A stretch of DNA of 64,000 nucleotides from JAABRU01 sp050180235 (lineage in GTDB: Bacteria; Desulfobacterota; Desulfobacteria; Desulfobacterales; Desulfococcaceae): the NCBI GenBank assembly GCA_050180235.1, contig JBFXEJ010000005.1, positions 61,288 to 125,287 on the forward strand, in the 5' to 3' direction. Below, one piece after another: positions 42,312 to 51,770 of the stretch. Both the position numbers and the translations under genes were made by a program. The notes below the pieces were generated by a model. That model was not told the origin of the DNA. It made no database searches and saw only the letters and a program-made list of their open reading frames with translations. How positions within the stretch are numbered: the stretch's first letter is position 1; the number at the start of each line of letters is the position of its first letter.

Positions 42312-43483
42312 ACGAAATTATCTCACAGGCTGATACCGTGATGGCCGCAACCTATGCACGGCAGCCCATTGTTCTGGAAAAAGGACAGGGAAGCACTGTC
42401 TGGGACACGGACGGAAAAGCCTATACAGATTTTATTGCGGGCGTCGCGGTCTGCAATCTGGGGCATGCACATCCCAGAGTGGCAAAAGCGCTGGCAGATC
42501 AGGCAGCAAAACTTTTTCACACCTCCAATCTCTATTATACGCTTCCGCAGATCAAATTGGCAGAGTGGCTGGTCAGTCACAGTTTTGCCGACCGCGTATT
42601 TTTCTGCAACAGCGGCGCGGAGGCCAATGAGGCGGCCATCAAACTGGCACGGCGCTATTTTTATGAAAAAGGCGTAAAAGGACGCAACCGTATCCTCACA
42701 GCGATTAAATCCTTCCACGGCAGAACTATGGGAACCCTTTCTGCCACGGGTCAGGACAAAATCAAAACCGGTTTTTCGCCCGTGCTGGAAGGATTTGCCT
42801 TTGTGCCTTTCAATGATGCCGAGGCCCTGCGCGCGGCAATGGATGATTCTGTATGCGCTGTGCTTCTGGAACCCATACAGGGAGAAGGCGGGGTTGTCTG
42901 TCCTGATCCGGATTACCTGAAAACCGTGCGCCGCATGTGTGATGAAAGCGGAACGTTGCTGATGTTTGATGAAATTCAGACCGGCATCGGCAGAACAGGA
43001 AAACTGTTCGCGTATGAGCATTTCGGGATCGAACCCGATATTATGACTCTTGCCAAAGCCCTGGGCAACGGACTGCCCATTGGAGCGATGCTGGCAAAAA
43101 AGGAAGTCATGTCAGCTTTCAGTCCGGGAGCGCACGGGTCCACCTTTGGCGGTACTCCCGTGGTGACTGCCGCAGCTTTGGAAACCCTTAAAGTGCTGAC
43201 AGAAGAAGGCATTATTGAACACTGTGCGGAGATGGGAGCCTATTTCAAAGAAAAACTCACATGGTTAAAGGATCGGCATGATACGGTTACTGATGTCCGG
43301 GGAATCGGTCTGCTGCTGGGTATGGTGCTGAAAGCTGAGGGTGCGCCTCTGGTGAAAAAATGTCTGGAAAAAGGTTTTCTCATCAACTGCATACAGGGAA
43401 ATATCCTGCGCTTTGCGCCGCCTCTGATTATACGGAAAGAGGAAATTGACGCGCTGGTGAAATGCCTGGATGAAATCCTGTAA
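42308..43483 (+). CDS. argD: Acetylornithine aminotransferase
   Basis: PLP-dependent transaminase of arginine synthesis (also able to serve lysine synthesis). 391 residues from ATG 42308, overlapping argB. PLP-binding Lys in TLAKALGNGLPIGAM (about 248), FCNSGAEANEAAIKLAR, and LLMFDEIQTGIGRTG with the cofactor Asp. Normal length. argF does not follow here. Confidence 0.97.
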   Translation: MNEIISQADTVMAATYARQPIVLEKGQGSTVWDTDGKAYTDFIAGVAVCNLGHAHPRVAKALADQAAKLFHTSNLYYTLPQIKLAEWLVSHSFADRVFFCNSGAEANEAAIKLARRYFYEKGVKGRNRILTAIKSFHGRTMGTLSATGQDKIKTGFSPVLEGFAFVPFNDAEALRAAMDDSVCAVLLEPIQGEGGVVCPDPDYLKTVRRMCDESGTLLMFDEIQTGIGRTGKLFAYEHFGIEPDIMTLAKALGNGLPIGAMLAKKEVMSAFSPGAHGSTFGGTPVVTAAALETLKVLTEEGIIEHCAEMGAYFKEKLTWLKDRHDTVTDVRGIGLLLGMVLKAEGAPLVKKCLEKGFLINCIQGNILRFAPPLIIRKEEIDALVKCLDEIL

Positions 43484-43745
43484 TTCACCGGATTCAGTTG
43501 TGTTTACATTTATTCATATAAGCAGGGATTTCAAAAATTTGACAATCAGTCCCTGCTTATTCCATCTGTTTTGGGTAGTGGGATTTCTGATACTGATTAT
43601 GCCCTGTGGCCGCCCTTTGGAAAACGGGCAGGCAATGGTCGCACCGCAGATTTTCTGTCAGTATAAAAAATCCCACTGCCTTTTTTCCTTCTGCCACAAA
43701 GATGCAAAGTTTCACAAAGAGTAATCCGCATTCCGTTCCCAGATT

Positions 43746-43810
43746 CAGCAGATCGAAAATTTCCTTAATTCTCCCTCCCCCATTGAGGGTCGGGAGTTTT
43801 CGATCTGCTG
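43746..43810. mobile_element. MITE family H, short copy
   Basis: 65 bp with inverted ends CAGCAGATCGAAAATTTCC and GGGAGTTTTCGATCTGCTG. It is an internally shortened version of the 128-bp element at 59217-59344. Confidence 0.75.
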
Positions 43811-43937
43811 AGATTTCATATTGCACCGCTGCCCCACCCGTTTCAGATCAATCCTGTTTAAGCCGGTTCACTTTCAAACGCTGTTTTTTCATGTTTTTCA
43901 GCAGATATTCTTCCATTTCTGACAAGGATTTGGTATA

Positions 43938-44120
43938 ATACCAAATCGCCATTGAAAATATACTTGTGAAACACACCCCTGCCCCTCTCAGGAGGGGATT
44001 TTCTGAAAAAATAGACCTCCTGCAAAACTAAAAATGGAGCTTTTAACCTAATGATTTTATTATGTCAAAAATCGCTAAAATTCAGTTTTGCAGGAGGTCT
44101 AATCAATGGCGAATTGGTAT
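43938..44120. mobile_element. MITE (family B ends, B5 core) interrupted by another MITE
   Basis: Outer ends ATACCAAATCGCCATTG and CAATGGCGAATTGGTAT. The core (TATACTTGTGAAACACACCC, CTCTCAGGAGGGGATTTTC) is the reverse complement of the intact element at 60303-60394. A second element (44013-44100) is inserted in it. Confidence 0.85.
44013..44100. mobile_element. MITE with AGACCTCCTGCAAAACT ends, nested
   Basis: 88 bp; perfect inverted ends AGACCTCCTGCAAAACT. Comparison with the uninterrupted element at 60303 shows a 3-bp target duplication AAT. The outermost AGACCTC is shared with the IS5-type remnant at 16783, which suggests an IS5-group transposase mobilised it. Confidence 0.85.
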
Positions 44121-44200
44121 AAAATGTGCAACTCTTCGGAATCTGATGCAGAAAAAACAGAGTTGATACATCACCGGAAATCAGCAGAAAGGAACATTCC

Positions 44201-44875
44201 ATGAGCATTGCGGAAAACTACCGGAAAATCAGGCAGCAGGTGCCGGATTATGTGACTGTTGTTCTGGCATGCAAAAAAAGAACCCCGCAGGAAGTCGCGG
44301 AGGTGATTGACGCGGGGGCTAGAGACCTGGGGGAAAATTATGTGCAGGAAGGGGAAAGCATTTTTGATGCTCTGGGAGATAAGGCAAACAAAATCAGATG
44401 GCATATGATCGGCCCTTTGCAGAAGAACAAAATCAACAAAGCCCTGCGGATTTTTGACATGTTGCAGACTGTTCATTCCGCTGATCAGGCTGAGGCCATT
44501 GACAAACGGGCAGGCAGTATCGGCAAAAGGCTTTCGGTTCTCATTGAAGTCAATATCGGCGAAGAATCAGCCAAAGCCGGAATCCCGCCGGAATACGGGG
44601 CTGTGGAATCCCTGGCCCGGCGGATTTCCGCTTTGCCGCATATCTGTTTGGAAGGCCTGATGACCATTGGGCCTTTCCGGGAAAATCCGGAGGAACTGCG
44701 TCCCTATTTCCGGAAAACAAAGGAAATGTATGATCGGATCAGGGAACTGAACCTGCCGGATACGGAGATGAGGTATCTGTCAATGGGCATGTCCGATTCC
44801 TGGCAGGTGGCCATAGAGGAAGGCAGCACCATGATCCGGCTGGGAACCATTGTATTTGGACAAAGACCGGCATGA
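44201..44875 (+). CDS. yggS: YggS-family PLP homeostasis protein
   Basis: PLP-binding protein of the alanine-racemase-like barrel fold that buffers free pyridoxal phosphate. 224 residues; ATG has AAAGGA upstream. PLP-binding Lys in VVLACKKRTP, then DLGENYVQEG, WHMIGPLQKNK, LIEVNIGEESAKAGI, and LSMGMSDSWQVAIEEGSTMIRLG with FG at the end, all family hallmarks. The common VSKTK version of the Lys site is ACKKR here. Confidence 0.95.
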   Translation: MSIAENYRKIRQQVPDYVTVVLACKKRTPQEVAEVIDAGARDLGENYVQEGESIFDALGDKANKIRWHMIGPLQKNKINKALRIFDMLQTVHSADQAEAIDKRAGSIGKRLSVLIEVNIGEESAKAGIPPEYGAVESLARRISALPHICLEGLMTIGPFRENPEELRPYFRKTKEMYDRIRELNLPDTEMRYLSMGMSDSWQVAIEEGSTMIRLGTIVFGQRPA

Positions 44876-45088
44876 CAGACTCCCCGGCACATTTGGGGAA
44901 ACTTCGGCACGGACAGTCCCGGTTCCATACATTCAAAAAATTTCATGAACAGCTTATGCAGGAGGAGAAGTTGTCATTCATGTTACGCACCATCGCCGGA
45001 AACATTTGAAATCAGAGGATTCCGATCTGCACTGAAATAAGGGCGGCTTCCTGATTTCTGAAAAGTCTGCGCAGAATGAGTTATCATA

Positions 45089-46300
45089 TTGGGAAAGGAT
45101 ACAAATCAGAAATTGCAGAAAATAAGGTCATATTCTTTTAAATGGCTGTCCGGCATCCATAAAATTGATTCCGCTGTCTGGGATGCACTGGCCATTGGCC
45201 TGAAAACCCCTTTTCTGGAATGGGAATGGCTTCGGCAGATGGAAGCATCAGGCAGTATTTCTCCGCAGACCGGCTGGCATCCGCGGCATCTCACAGTGTG
45301 GAATGATCAGCGGATGTTGGCAGCAGCTCCGCTGTATGTCAAGACACACAGCGAGGGAGAATTTGTTTTTGACCGGATCTGGGTCAATGCCGCAGCACAT
45401 CTGGGCATATCCTATTATCCGAAAATGGTGGGCATGAGTCCGGTGACGCCCCTGACAGGATACCGTTTTCTGATGAGCGGAGAGGTGGATGAAGAGCAGA
45501 TGAACCGTGTCATGGCAGATGAGATCAGCCGTTTCTGCGTTCACCATCATCTTTCAGGGTGCAGTTTTCTGTTTGCGGATCCGGATTGGGGGAAAAGCAT
45601 GGCAGGTCTGGGTTTCATTGAATGGATTCAGCCCGGTATGCTGTGGGAAAATCCCGGTTTCAGGGAATTTGATGAATACCTGTGCCTGTTTCATTCCCGG
45701 CAGAGGCACAATATGCGGAGGGAAATAACAGGCATGGAAAAAGAGGGCATACAGGTCAGAATGTTCAGGGATGGGGAAATACCGGAATCCTTTATCCCCC
45801 TGATGTACCGCTTTTATGAAACGACCAACGATCAGTACGGCCCCTGGGGATGCAAATATCTGAACCGGAATTTTTTTGAAGGTCTGTACGCACATTACCG
45901 GCACCGGCTGCTTTTTGCAGCGGCCTGCGGTGATAACGGTTACGGAGAACCTCTGGGAATGGCCATGCTGGTGCACAAAGGAGAACAACTGTTCGGGAGA
46001 TACTGGGGCAGTACCTCCCGAATCAGAGGACTCCACTTTAATGTATGCTATTACCGCCCCATTGAATGGGCCATTGAAAACAGCATCCGTTATTTTGATC
46101 CCGGCCTGGGCGGAGAGCACAAAATACGCCGGGGATTCCATCTCCGGAAAACCTTCAGTCTGCACCGCTTCTGCGATGCACGCCTTGATCAGGTCATGCG
46201 GACCCATATTGGCGAAATCAACCAACTGGAAGAGGAAAATATTGACATCACCAATGCGAATCTGCCGTTTGCCAGGAGACAGGATATGATGAGTTCGTAA
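45089..46300 (+). CDS. FemAB/GNAT-like protein (DUF482/COG3146 family)
   Basis: 403 residues starting at TTG 45089; no upstream in-frame ATG is available and the first internal Met is about residue 51. Landmarks TPFLEWEWLRQMEASG, FVFDRIWVNAAA, YYPKMVGMSPVTPLTG, HSRQRHNMRREITGM, YYRPIEWAIENSIRYFDPGLGGEHKIRRGF are those of the COG3146 group, acyltransferase-like proteins resembling peptidyl transferases of cell-wall synthesis. Real substrate is unknown. Confidence 0.88.
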   Translation: MGKDTNQKLQKIRSYSFKWLSGIHKIDSAVWDALAIGLKTPFLEWEWLRQMEASGSISPQTGWHPRHLTVWNDQRMLAAAPLYVKTHSEGEFVFDRIWVNAAAHLGISYYPKMVGMSPVTPLTGYRFLMSGEVDEEQMNRVMADEISRFCVHHHLSGCSFLFADPDWGKSMAGLGFIEWIQPGMLWENPGFREFDEYLCLFHSRQRHNMRREITGMEKEGIQVRMFRDGEIPESFIPLMYRFYETTNDQYGPWGCKYLNRNFFEGLYAHYRHRLLFAAACGDNGYGEPLGMAMLVHKGEQLFGRYWGSTSRIRGLHFNVCYYRPIEWAIENSIRYFDPGLGGEHKIRRGFHLRKTFSLHRFCDARLDQVMRTHIGEINQLEEENIDITNANLPFARRQDMMSS

Positions 46301-46315
46301 AAATTCAGAAATACC

Positions 46316-46385
46316 GTCACTCCGGCGAAAGCCGGAGTCCATAAATTTTTGAAAAATCTGGATTCCGGCGTACTCCGGAATGACG
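46316..46385. repeat. REP-like hairpin family D, copy 4
   Basis: GTCACTCCGGCGAAAGCCGG ... TACTCCGGAATGACG; lies between the converging COG3146 and metallo-hydrolase genes and may act as transcript end. Confidence 0.8.
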
Positions 46386-46448
46386 CAAAAATGAAAAACC
46401 GGATTTTTTACGTTTTCATCAGTATCCGGCAATGCCGGGTTTTCTGCC

Positions 46449-47189
46449 CTACTTCATGTTCCGGATGCGCACTTCCGTTTTTTCCCCTTTTAGCAGATTC
46501 ACAATCTGAGAGGTATCTGTTTCCCCGAAATGATAGGGATAGAGAATTCCGGGTTTGCATAACCTCACAGCATCCGCTGTCATTTCCGGACTCATGGTAT
46601 AGGGCAGATTCATGGGCAGAAATGCGACATCAATCTGTCCGAGTTCTTTCATCTCCGGAATGTTTTCCGTATCACCCGCCACATAAATCCGTTTGCTCCC
46701 AAAGTTCAGCACATAACCGTTTCCTCTTCCTTTGGGATGAAAGGGTGTACCATCCCTGCGCATATGAACAAGATTGTAGGCAGGCACGGCTTCGATCTTT
46801 ATTCCTTTGACGGTCAGAACATCTCCGTTTTTCATCACTTTCCCGCCTTTGATCTGCTCCGTGCAGGCCTGTGCAAGAATGATCTCAGTGGAATCTTTGC
46901 GCAGTATCCGCACAGCTTCCGGATCCAGGTGATCCTGGTGTTCATGCGTAATCAGAATGATATCCGCTTTGGGCATTGTGCTGTAATCGGCCAGCTTTGT
47001 CCAGGGATCTGCATGAATCACTGTATTTCCGAATCTGAACATGAGAGTTCCATGTCCGACAAAGGTGATTTCCAGTTTCCCTGCATCTGTATCGATTGTA
47101 TCTGTTTCAGGAGCGGCCGAAACACCGGCCGGACTGATGGCAGATAAGGCCACACTCAGGATAAGCATCCGCAAAATGATATTTTTCAT
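46449..47189 (-). CDS. Exported metallo-beta-lactamase-fold hydrolase
   Basis: 246 residues with a signal peptide (ILRMLILSVALSAISPAGVSA). The metal site is THEHQDHL (HxHxDH) with a later Asp in VAGDTENIPEM and a His near the C-terminus (YPYHFGET). The layout matches UlaG-like/L-ascorbate-lactonase-type hydrolases, here in the periplasm. Substrate unknown. Confidence 0.88.
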   Translation of the reverse strand: MKNIILRMLILSVALSAISPAGVSAAPETDTIDTDAGKLEITFVGHGTLMFRFGNTVIHADPWTKLADYSTMPKADIILITHEHQDHLDPEAVRILRKDSTEIILAQACTEQIKGGKVMKNGDVLTVKGIKIEAVPAYNLVHMRRDGTPFHPKGRGNGYVLNFGSKRIYVAGDTENIPEMKELGQIDVAFLPMNLPYTMSPEMTADAVRLCKPGILYPYHFGETDTSQIVNLLKGEKTEVRIRNMK

Positions 47190-47276
47190 TGCCGCACCCG
47201 TTTACAGTTTTTCATCAGAAATGTTTCCGGCAATGCCGGAAAAGTACAGCAAACTGTGAAAGATGATTCCGGCACT

Positions 47277-47723
47277 TTATATCTTCTCGTAAAACCCCTT
47301 GCGGATACTTCTGATTTTCCCCTGTTTTTTCAGACGGTAAACAATGCCGTGCACTTTGGATCTGGGAAAACCGGACTTCTCTGCAAGCTCATCCTGGTCA
47401 ATGCCGTTTTCTGCTGCCAGAATCACTTCAAGGACAGCATCCGTATCTGAAACCCCTCCTCTCCGCTTTCTTCCTGCGGTCTTTTTTCTTCCGGGTTTTG
47501 CAGTTTTCCGGAGAGTCCTTTTTTTCCGTGTTTTTTTCACGGGTTCATCCGCTGTTTTTTCCTGCTCTTTGACAGTCACAGCAGTTTCTTTTTTACTTTT
47601 GCGCCGCGGTTTTGCTGTTTCATCCGCCTGCTTCTGAACCGGTTCAGTTCCTTCCGCAAACGCTTTAAGACCGGCTTTCAGACCGATGGATACCGCCTTC
47701 AACAAAATGTCGAATTCACTCAT
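47277..47723 (-). CDS. Lysine-rich protein with C-terminal winged helix
   Basis: 148 residues. N-terminal helix (FDILLKAVSIGLKAGLKAFAEG), a central Lys/Arg/Thr/Ala-rich region recalling histone-H1-like tails (about 35-95), and a C-terminal winged helix-turn-helix (DTDAVLEVILAAENGIDQDELAEKS, RSKVHGIVYRLKKQGKI). A DNA-binding, perhaps nucleoid-associated role is inferred. It is transcribed alone. Confidence 0.75.
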   Translation of the reverse strand: MSEFDILLKAVSIGLKAGLKAFAEGTEPVQKQADETAKPRRKSKKETAVTVKEQEKTADEPVKKTRKKRTLRKTAKPGRKKTAGRKRRGGVSDTDAVLEVILAAENGIDQDELAEKSGFPRSKVHGIVYRLKKQGKIRSIRKGFYEKI

Positions 47724-48199
47724 TCCCTTCTCCTTTCAACTGTTTTTTGTTTATTGTGATTTGATATTCAGGGGATTTTTCACCCCGTTCAGAATGCTCA
47801 TTACAATATTAAACAGAATTTATTTTAATAGCAATAGAAAATATGACAATTTGAATTTTTTTTTATCAGGGAATGCGATTTCATTTACCCGATCAGCAGA
47901 AAAATGGAGAAGACCATGCTGCTGATATTCAGACAGTTAATTGAAAATATGAAAAAAATTATCTGTTACAGTATGCTGCGCTGTACAGTTTTTAAAAATA
48001 AATATCTTGAACATCTTTATATAAATCCATCCGGAATTCTGACAGATTTTTGTCTGCCGGCAGACATTTTTTCTGTCAGACTGCAAGTCAGGGGAAAAAT
48101 CCTGATTCGGCTTAGGTATTTCCTTAAATGCAAAGGCATCTGCACGGGATATATGACCCTCATGCCGGTTTGGGTATGTATTCTCTGCCCGTACATGCT
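47724..48199. other. AT-rich intergenic region
   Basis: About 475 bases between divergent/convergent neighbours. No gene or repeat family recognised; a frame at 47904-48203 has no coding character. Confidence 0.5.
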
Positions 48200-49540
48200 T
48201 TAAATATCCCGCAGCAGAAGGTTTTTCGGAGATTTTTCCATCAGCCTGCCAAATTCTCCCATCGCTTCTGAAAGGATTTTAACGGTTTCGGTCTGTGCAT
48301 GGGGAATGTCATCTTTTCCTTTCCGATCCAGTGCCGAAATCACATAAAAGACAGACAGGCTTTGAATATCACGGGCAGGCTGGTATGCCGCATCTTCATT
48401 TTTCCCTCTGATTTTTACAGCGGAAACAATTCCGCATTCAAGCAGATCCGCTATGATGCCTTCTGCCAGGACATGGGGAATTTCCAGCAGGGCTGAAATA
48501 TCCTTTGCGGTCACGGGGCTTTCCCCTTCCGCAAAATTCCGGACAATCCTGTGGGTGATCTGAAGGGAAATCAGGCGTCTGAATGAGGCGCTGATATTAC
48601 GGCAGTCCGGGGCATATTCATATCGCAGAGCATTCTGATGGGCTGCTGATACGGCCGCACCGAAAAGCACGATCAGCCAGCTAAGCTGTAGCCAGACCAG
48701 AAACAGGGGCAATGCCGCAAAACTTCCGTAAATGGCATTGTAACCGGCAACTCCTATCTGAAAATGTATATAAATCCACTGGGTGATCTGGTAAACTGTT
48801 CCGCCGATGATACCTGCTGAAATACCTGACAGCAGCCGGACTTTTCCATTGGGCATGAGGATGTATATCAGAGAAAAGAGCAGCCATACCAGACCGAATG
48901 GGAGCAGTTTCAGGCAAAAGAAAATAAAGCGGCTGAACATGTCCAGGAGTTCGATTTTCTGTGTAATCATGATGATCTGAGTCCGGATGTACACCGTGAC
49001 ACTGCCCGATATGATCACCAGAACCGGGGCTATAATCATAATAGCGAGGTAGTCCCCCAGTTTTCTGCCGATTGTCCGGGAGTTTTGGATAGACCATATG
49101 GCATTCAGAGAGACTTCTATATGTCCCAGCACTTTGATCACAGTCCAGAACAGAACAGCCACACCAATGCCTGCAATGAGTCCGCCTCTTGTGTTTTCCA
49201 GAAGTTTGCCGGCATATGCGATGCCATTTGCAATCACCGCCTCCTGTGCCGGAAAACTGCTCAGAAGTTCCTGTTCCAGTATTTTTTCAAAACCGAATCC
49301 CTCTGCAATGCCGAAGGCCAAAGCCAGTACAGGAACAATGGAAAGCACAGTATAAAAGGTGAGCGCGGAGGCTCTCAGTACAGCGTGATTTTCACGGAAC
49401 AGTGCAACGGCTGTCAGAAAAATCCGGAAATGTTTCACAAAAAATGCACGGAAAGGAGGAAGCCTGTCTGTACGAATCCGCCATATATCTGTATGAACAA
49501 ACTGCCCGGCCTCCGCTATGGTTTCATGGATGCTTTTCAT
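48200..49540 (-). CDS. YihY/BrkB-family membrane protein with C-terminal helical extension
   Basis: 446 residues. Residues about 40-330 hold six membrane helices with the family signatures ASALTFYTVLSIVPVLALAFG, GVAVLFWTVIKVLGHIEVSLN, GGTVYQITQWIYIHFQIG, YNAIYGSFAALPLFLVWLQLSW. After about 330 comes a soluble extension resembling a winged-helix pair (VTAKDISALLEIPHVLAEGIIADLLECGIV) typical of the longer YihY proteins. Family members are proposed transporters; none has a settled function. Confidence 0.9.
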   Translation of the reverse strand: MKSIHETIAEAGQFVHTDIWRIRTDRLPPFRAFFVKHFRIFLTAVALFRENHAVLRASALTFYTVLSIVPVLALAFGIAEGFGFEKILEQELLSSFPAQEAVIANGIAYAGKLLENTRGGLIAGIGVAVLFWTVIKVLGHIEVSLNAIWSIQNSRTIGRKLGDYLAIMIIAPVLVIISGSVTVYIRTQIIMITQKIELLDMFSRFIFFCLKLLPFGLVWLLFSLIYILMPNGKVRLLSGISAGIIGGTVYQITQWIYIHFQIGVAGYNAIYGSFAALPLFLVWLQLSWLIVLFGAAVSAAHQNALRYEYAPDCRNISASFRRLISLQITHRIVRNFAEGESPVTAKDISALLEIPHVLAEGIIADLLECGIVSAVKIRGKNEDAAYQPARDIQSLSVFYVISALDRKGKDDIPHAQTETVKILSEAMGEFGRLMEKSPKNLLLRDI

Positions 49541-49567
49541 GGCTGTCAGGCTCCGTGTCTTTATGAA

Positions 49568-49945
49568 TCAGTAACCGGATATTTTTTTCTCAGGCCGGAA
49601 ATCATTATCAGCAACCGGGTCATGGCAGTATGCTTCCCCTCCGATTATGACACGGGGCGCAAGTTTCACTTCATCCCTGCCGCAGCGCAGAAGCCGGTCG
49701 CAGGTCATAACCCATCCTTTTATAAGACCGTATTTCTGAATGGCCTCCATGCTGTACGCTGAACATGAAGGATACATGGGGCATCGGTTTCCGTCAATTG
49801 GCGATATATATTCCCGAAAAATTTTTATGGGAGAAAAACTTCGGACAGATTCGCTCTCTGTGATCAGAGGATTGTCACTGCTGTCTGTCTGCGGAAAAGC
49901 GGCACATCCATATACTGTGCAGACAATCAGAAAAAAAAATAGCAT
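49568..49945 (-). CDS. yidD: YidD membrane-insertion efficiency factor with a lipoprotein signal
   Basis: 125 residues from ATG 49945. The YidD domain is complete: FREYISPIDGNRCPMYPSCSAYSMEAI and WVMTCDRLLRCGRDE with the conserved Cys pairs. YidD proteins are about 80-90 residues and help YidC insert membrane proteins. Here a lipoprotein signal (LFFFLIVCTVYGC) and a short linker precede the domain, which would place it outside the cytoplasm. The frame is open further upstream through CCTGAAAC iterations. It is not next to rpmH, rnpA or yidC as usual. Confidence 0.85.
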   Translation of the reverse strand: MLFFFLIVCTVYGCAAFPQTDSSDNPLITESESVRSFSPIKIFREYISPIDGNRCPMYPSCSAYSMEAIQKYGLIKGWVMTCDRLLRCGRDEVKLAPRVIIGGEAYCHDPVADNDFRPEKKISGY

Positions 49946-50010
49946 ATTACGGATTTTCCGGAGGGCAAAATACCGGGGACCTGAAACCTGAAACCTGAAA
50001 TCTTTTCTGA

Positions 50011-51768
50011 TCACTGCTGCGTCACCCGCACCACTTCTTCAATAGTGGTGAGTCCCTGCAATATTTTGTCAATGCCGTCCTGGCGCAGTGTCATCATATT
50101 TTTGGCTTTGCTTTTGATGATATTGGAATCAAAGGTTTTCAGAATCACACTCTTGAGCTGATCATCCATCACCATGATCTCAAGAATGGCCACCCGTCCC
50201 CTGTAACCGGTATGAAAGCATTTGGGGCATCCCACTGCCCTGAAAATGGTATGACGGGCCATTTTTTCAGGGGAAATGCCGATGCCTCTGAGCATGATTT
50301 CATCCGGTTTATAAGGTTCTTTGCAGTCTTTGCACAGCACCCTGACCAGACGCTGGGCTGCCACAGCTATCACCGATGATGAGATCAGAAAAGGTTCCAC
50401 CCCGATATCCACCAGACGGGTGATGGCGCTGGCCGAGTCATTGGTATGCAGTGTGGAAAAAACCAGATGCCCGGTCAAAGCGGACTGTACAGCTATCTCT
50501 GCGGTTTCCCTGTCCCGGATTTCTCCCACCAGAATCACATCCGGGTCCTGGCGAACAATGGAGCGCAGCCCCCTGGCAAAGGTCAGCTCAATCTTGGGAT
50601 TGACCTGAATCTGGCTGATGCCCTTCAACTGGTATTCTATGGGGTCCTCAATGGTGATGATATTGATGTCAGGTTTGTTGATGGAAGACAGCACAGCATA
50701 CAGGGTTGTGGTTTTGCCGCTGCCTGTTGGGCCGGTCATCAGGATAATGCCGTTGGGGGATGTCACCAACTGCCTCAGCAGGGCCAGCCGCTCCGGAGCC
50801 ATACCCAGTTCACTGAGCTCCAGCAGGGAGCCGGATTTGTTCAGCAGCCGCAGTACCACCCTTTCCCCAAAGGCCGTGGGAATCGTGGAAATACGCACAT
50901 CAATGTCCTGATCCCCAATCTTCACCTGCAGACGTCCATCCTGGGGCAGCCGTTTTTCCGCTATGTTCATGCTCGACATCACCTTGATACGGGATGTCAG
51001 TGCTGCCTGTATACTTTTGGGGGGTGTCAGCAGATCATACAAAATCCCGTCCACCCGGTACCGCACTTTGAAACTGTCCTGATAGGGCTCAATGTGAATA
51101 TCGCTGGCCCTGGCCTTTGCCGCCTGGGAAATGATATGGTTCACCAGTTTGATAATGGGTGCATCACTCGTGTCATCCAGAAGATCCGCAGTGCTTTCAA
51201 TCTCGGAAATAATCAGGGACTCGTTTTCCTCCATGTCCTGCACCAACTGCTCCGCGGAATCCCGGTGCATGTCATAGGTCAGGTTGATGGCCGACAAAAT
51301 GGCATCCCTTGTGCACAGAACAGTCTGAAAATCCCTCATCCCCATCATCCGGACAATATCATCAGCCGCCTGGAACTCTCCGGGATCATTTATGGCCATC
51401 ACATGCTGCACACGGCTGTTTTTTTCTTCCTCCCCCTGCCCTGTTTCCGGAACATTATTCTTTTCCCGTTCACTGCGGAATGTCAGTGGCATGAGAAAAT
51501 GCCGTTTCAGAAACTGTATGGGCACCCTGCCCGTGCCCGCGGGCTCCATGCGCTCCAGAGGAAGCCGCTGCCAGAAGGGAATGCCGTACAAAAGGCTCAA
51601 AGCCTCCAGATACTGCGTCTCGGTCAGCAGTTTCTTTTTCATCAGAATGTCAGAGAGATTCCCCCCTTTTTCCTGCCGGATACGCACGGCATCCCGGAAA
51701 TCCCCCTCTGACAGGCCTGTATGTCCGGCCAGTATTTCCCCCAGTCTGTCCCAAAGATGTTTTCTCAT
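50011..51768 (-). CDS. gspE: Type II secretion ATPase GspE
   Basis: Cytoplasmic hexameric ATPase driving pseudopilus assembly. 585 residues. MshEN-like N-terminal domain (about 20-160), then Walker A MTGPTGSGKTTTLY (about 345-355), Asp box IITIEDPIEY, Walker B RQDPDVILVGEIRD, His box STLHTNDSASAITR, and the zinc site CKDCKEPY...CPKC. It is the last gene of the operon, 3 bases after gspD; in many species gspE is near the front. Confidence 0.97.
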   Translation of the reverse strand: MRKHLWDRLGEILAGHTGLSEGDFRDAVRIRQEKGGNLSDILMKKKLLTETQYLEALSLLYGIPFWQRLPLERMEPAGTGRVPIQFLKRHFLMPLTFRSEREKNNVPETGQGEEEKNSRVQHVMAINDPGEFQAADDIVRMMGMRDFQTVLCTRDAILSAINLTYDMHRDSAEQLVQDMEENESLIISEIESTADLLDDTSDAPIIKLVNHIISQAAKARASDIHIEPYQDSFKVRYRVDGILYDLLTPPKSIQAALTSRIKVMSSMNIAEKRLPQDGRLQVKIGDQDIDVRISTIPTAFGERVVLRLLNKSGSLLELSELGMAPERLALLRQLVTSPNGIILMTGPTGSGKTTTLYAVLSSINKPDINIITIEDPIEYQLKGISQIQVNPKIELTFARGLRSIVRQDPDVILVGEIRDRETAEIAVQSALTGHLVFSTLHTNDSASAITRLVDIGVEPFLISSSVIAVAAQRLVRVLCKDCKEPYKPDEIMLRGIGISPEKMARHTIFRAVGCPKCFHTGYRGRVAILEIMVMDDQLKSVILKTFDSNIIKSKAKNMMTLRQDGIDKILQGLTTIEEVVRVTQQ

Positions 51769-51770
51769 GC

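Larger units (their letters stand above)
43484..44200. other. Repeat-filled region between argD and yggS
   Basis: About 720 bases without a gene. Contains a GATGCAAAGTTTCAC common repeat (about 43700), a family H element (43746-43810), and a nested pair of MITEs (43938-44120). Confidence 0.55.

Noticed and set aside
47904..48203. 99-codon frame upstream of yihY
   Set aside because: AT-rich, odd composition, no ribosome-binding site, converges into the yihY end.
50446..51711. 421-codon plus-strand frame opposite gspE
   Set aside because: Antisense to a complete gspE with all motifs; amino-acid composition has no protein character.
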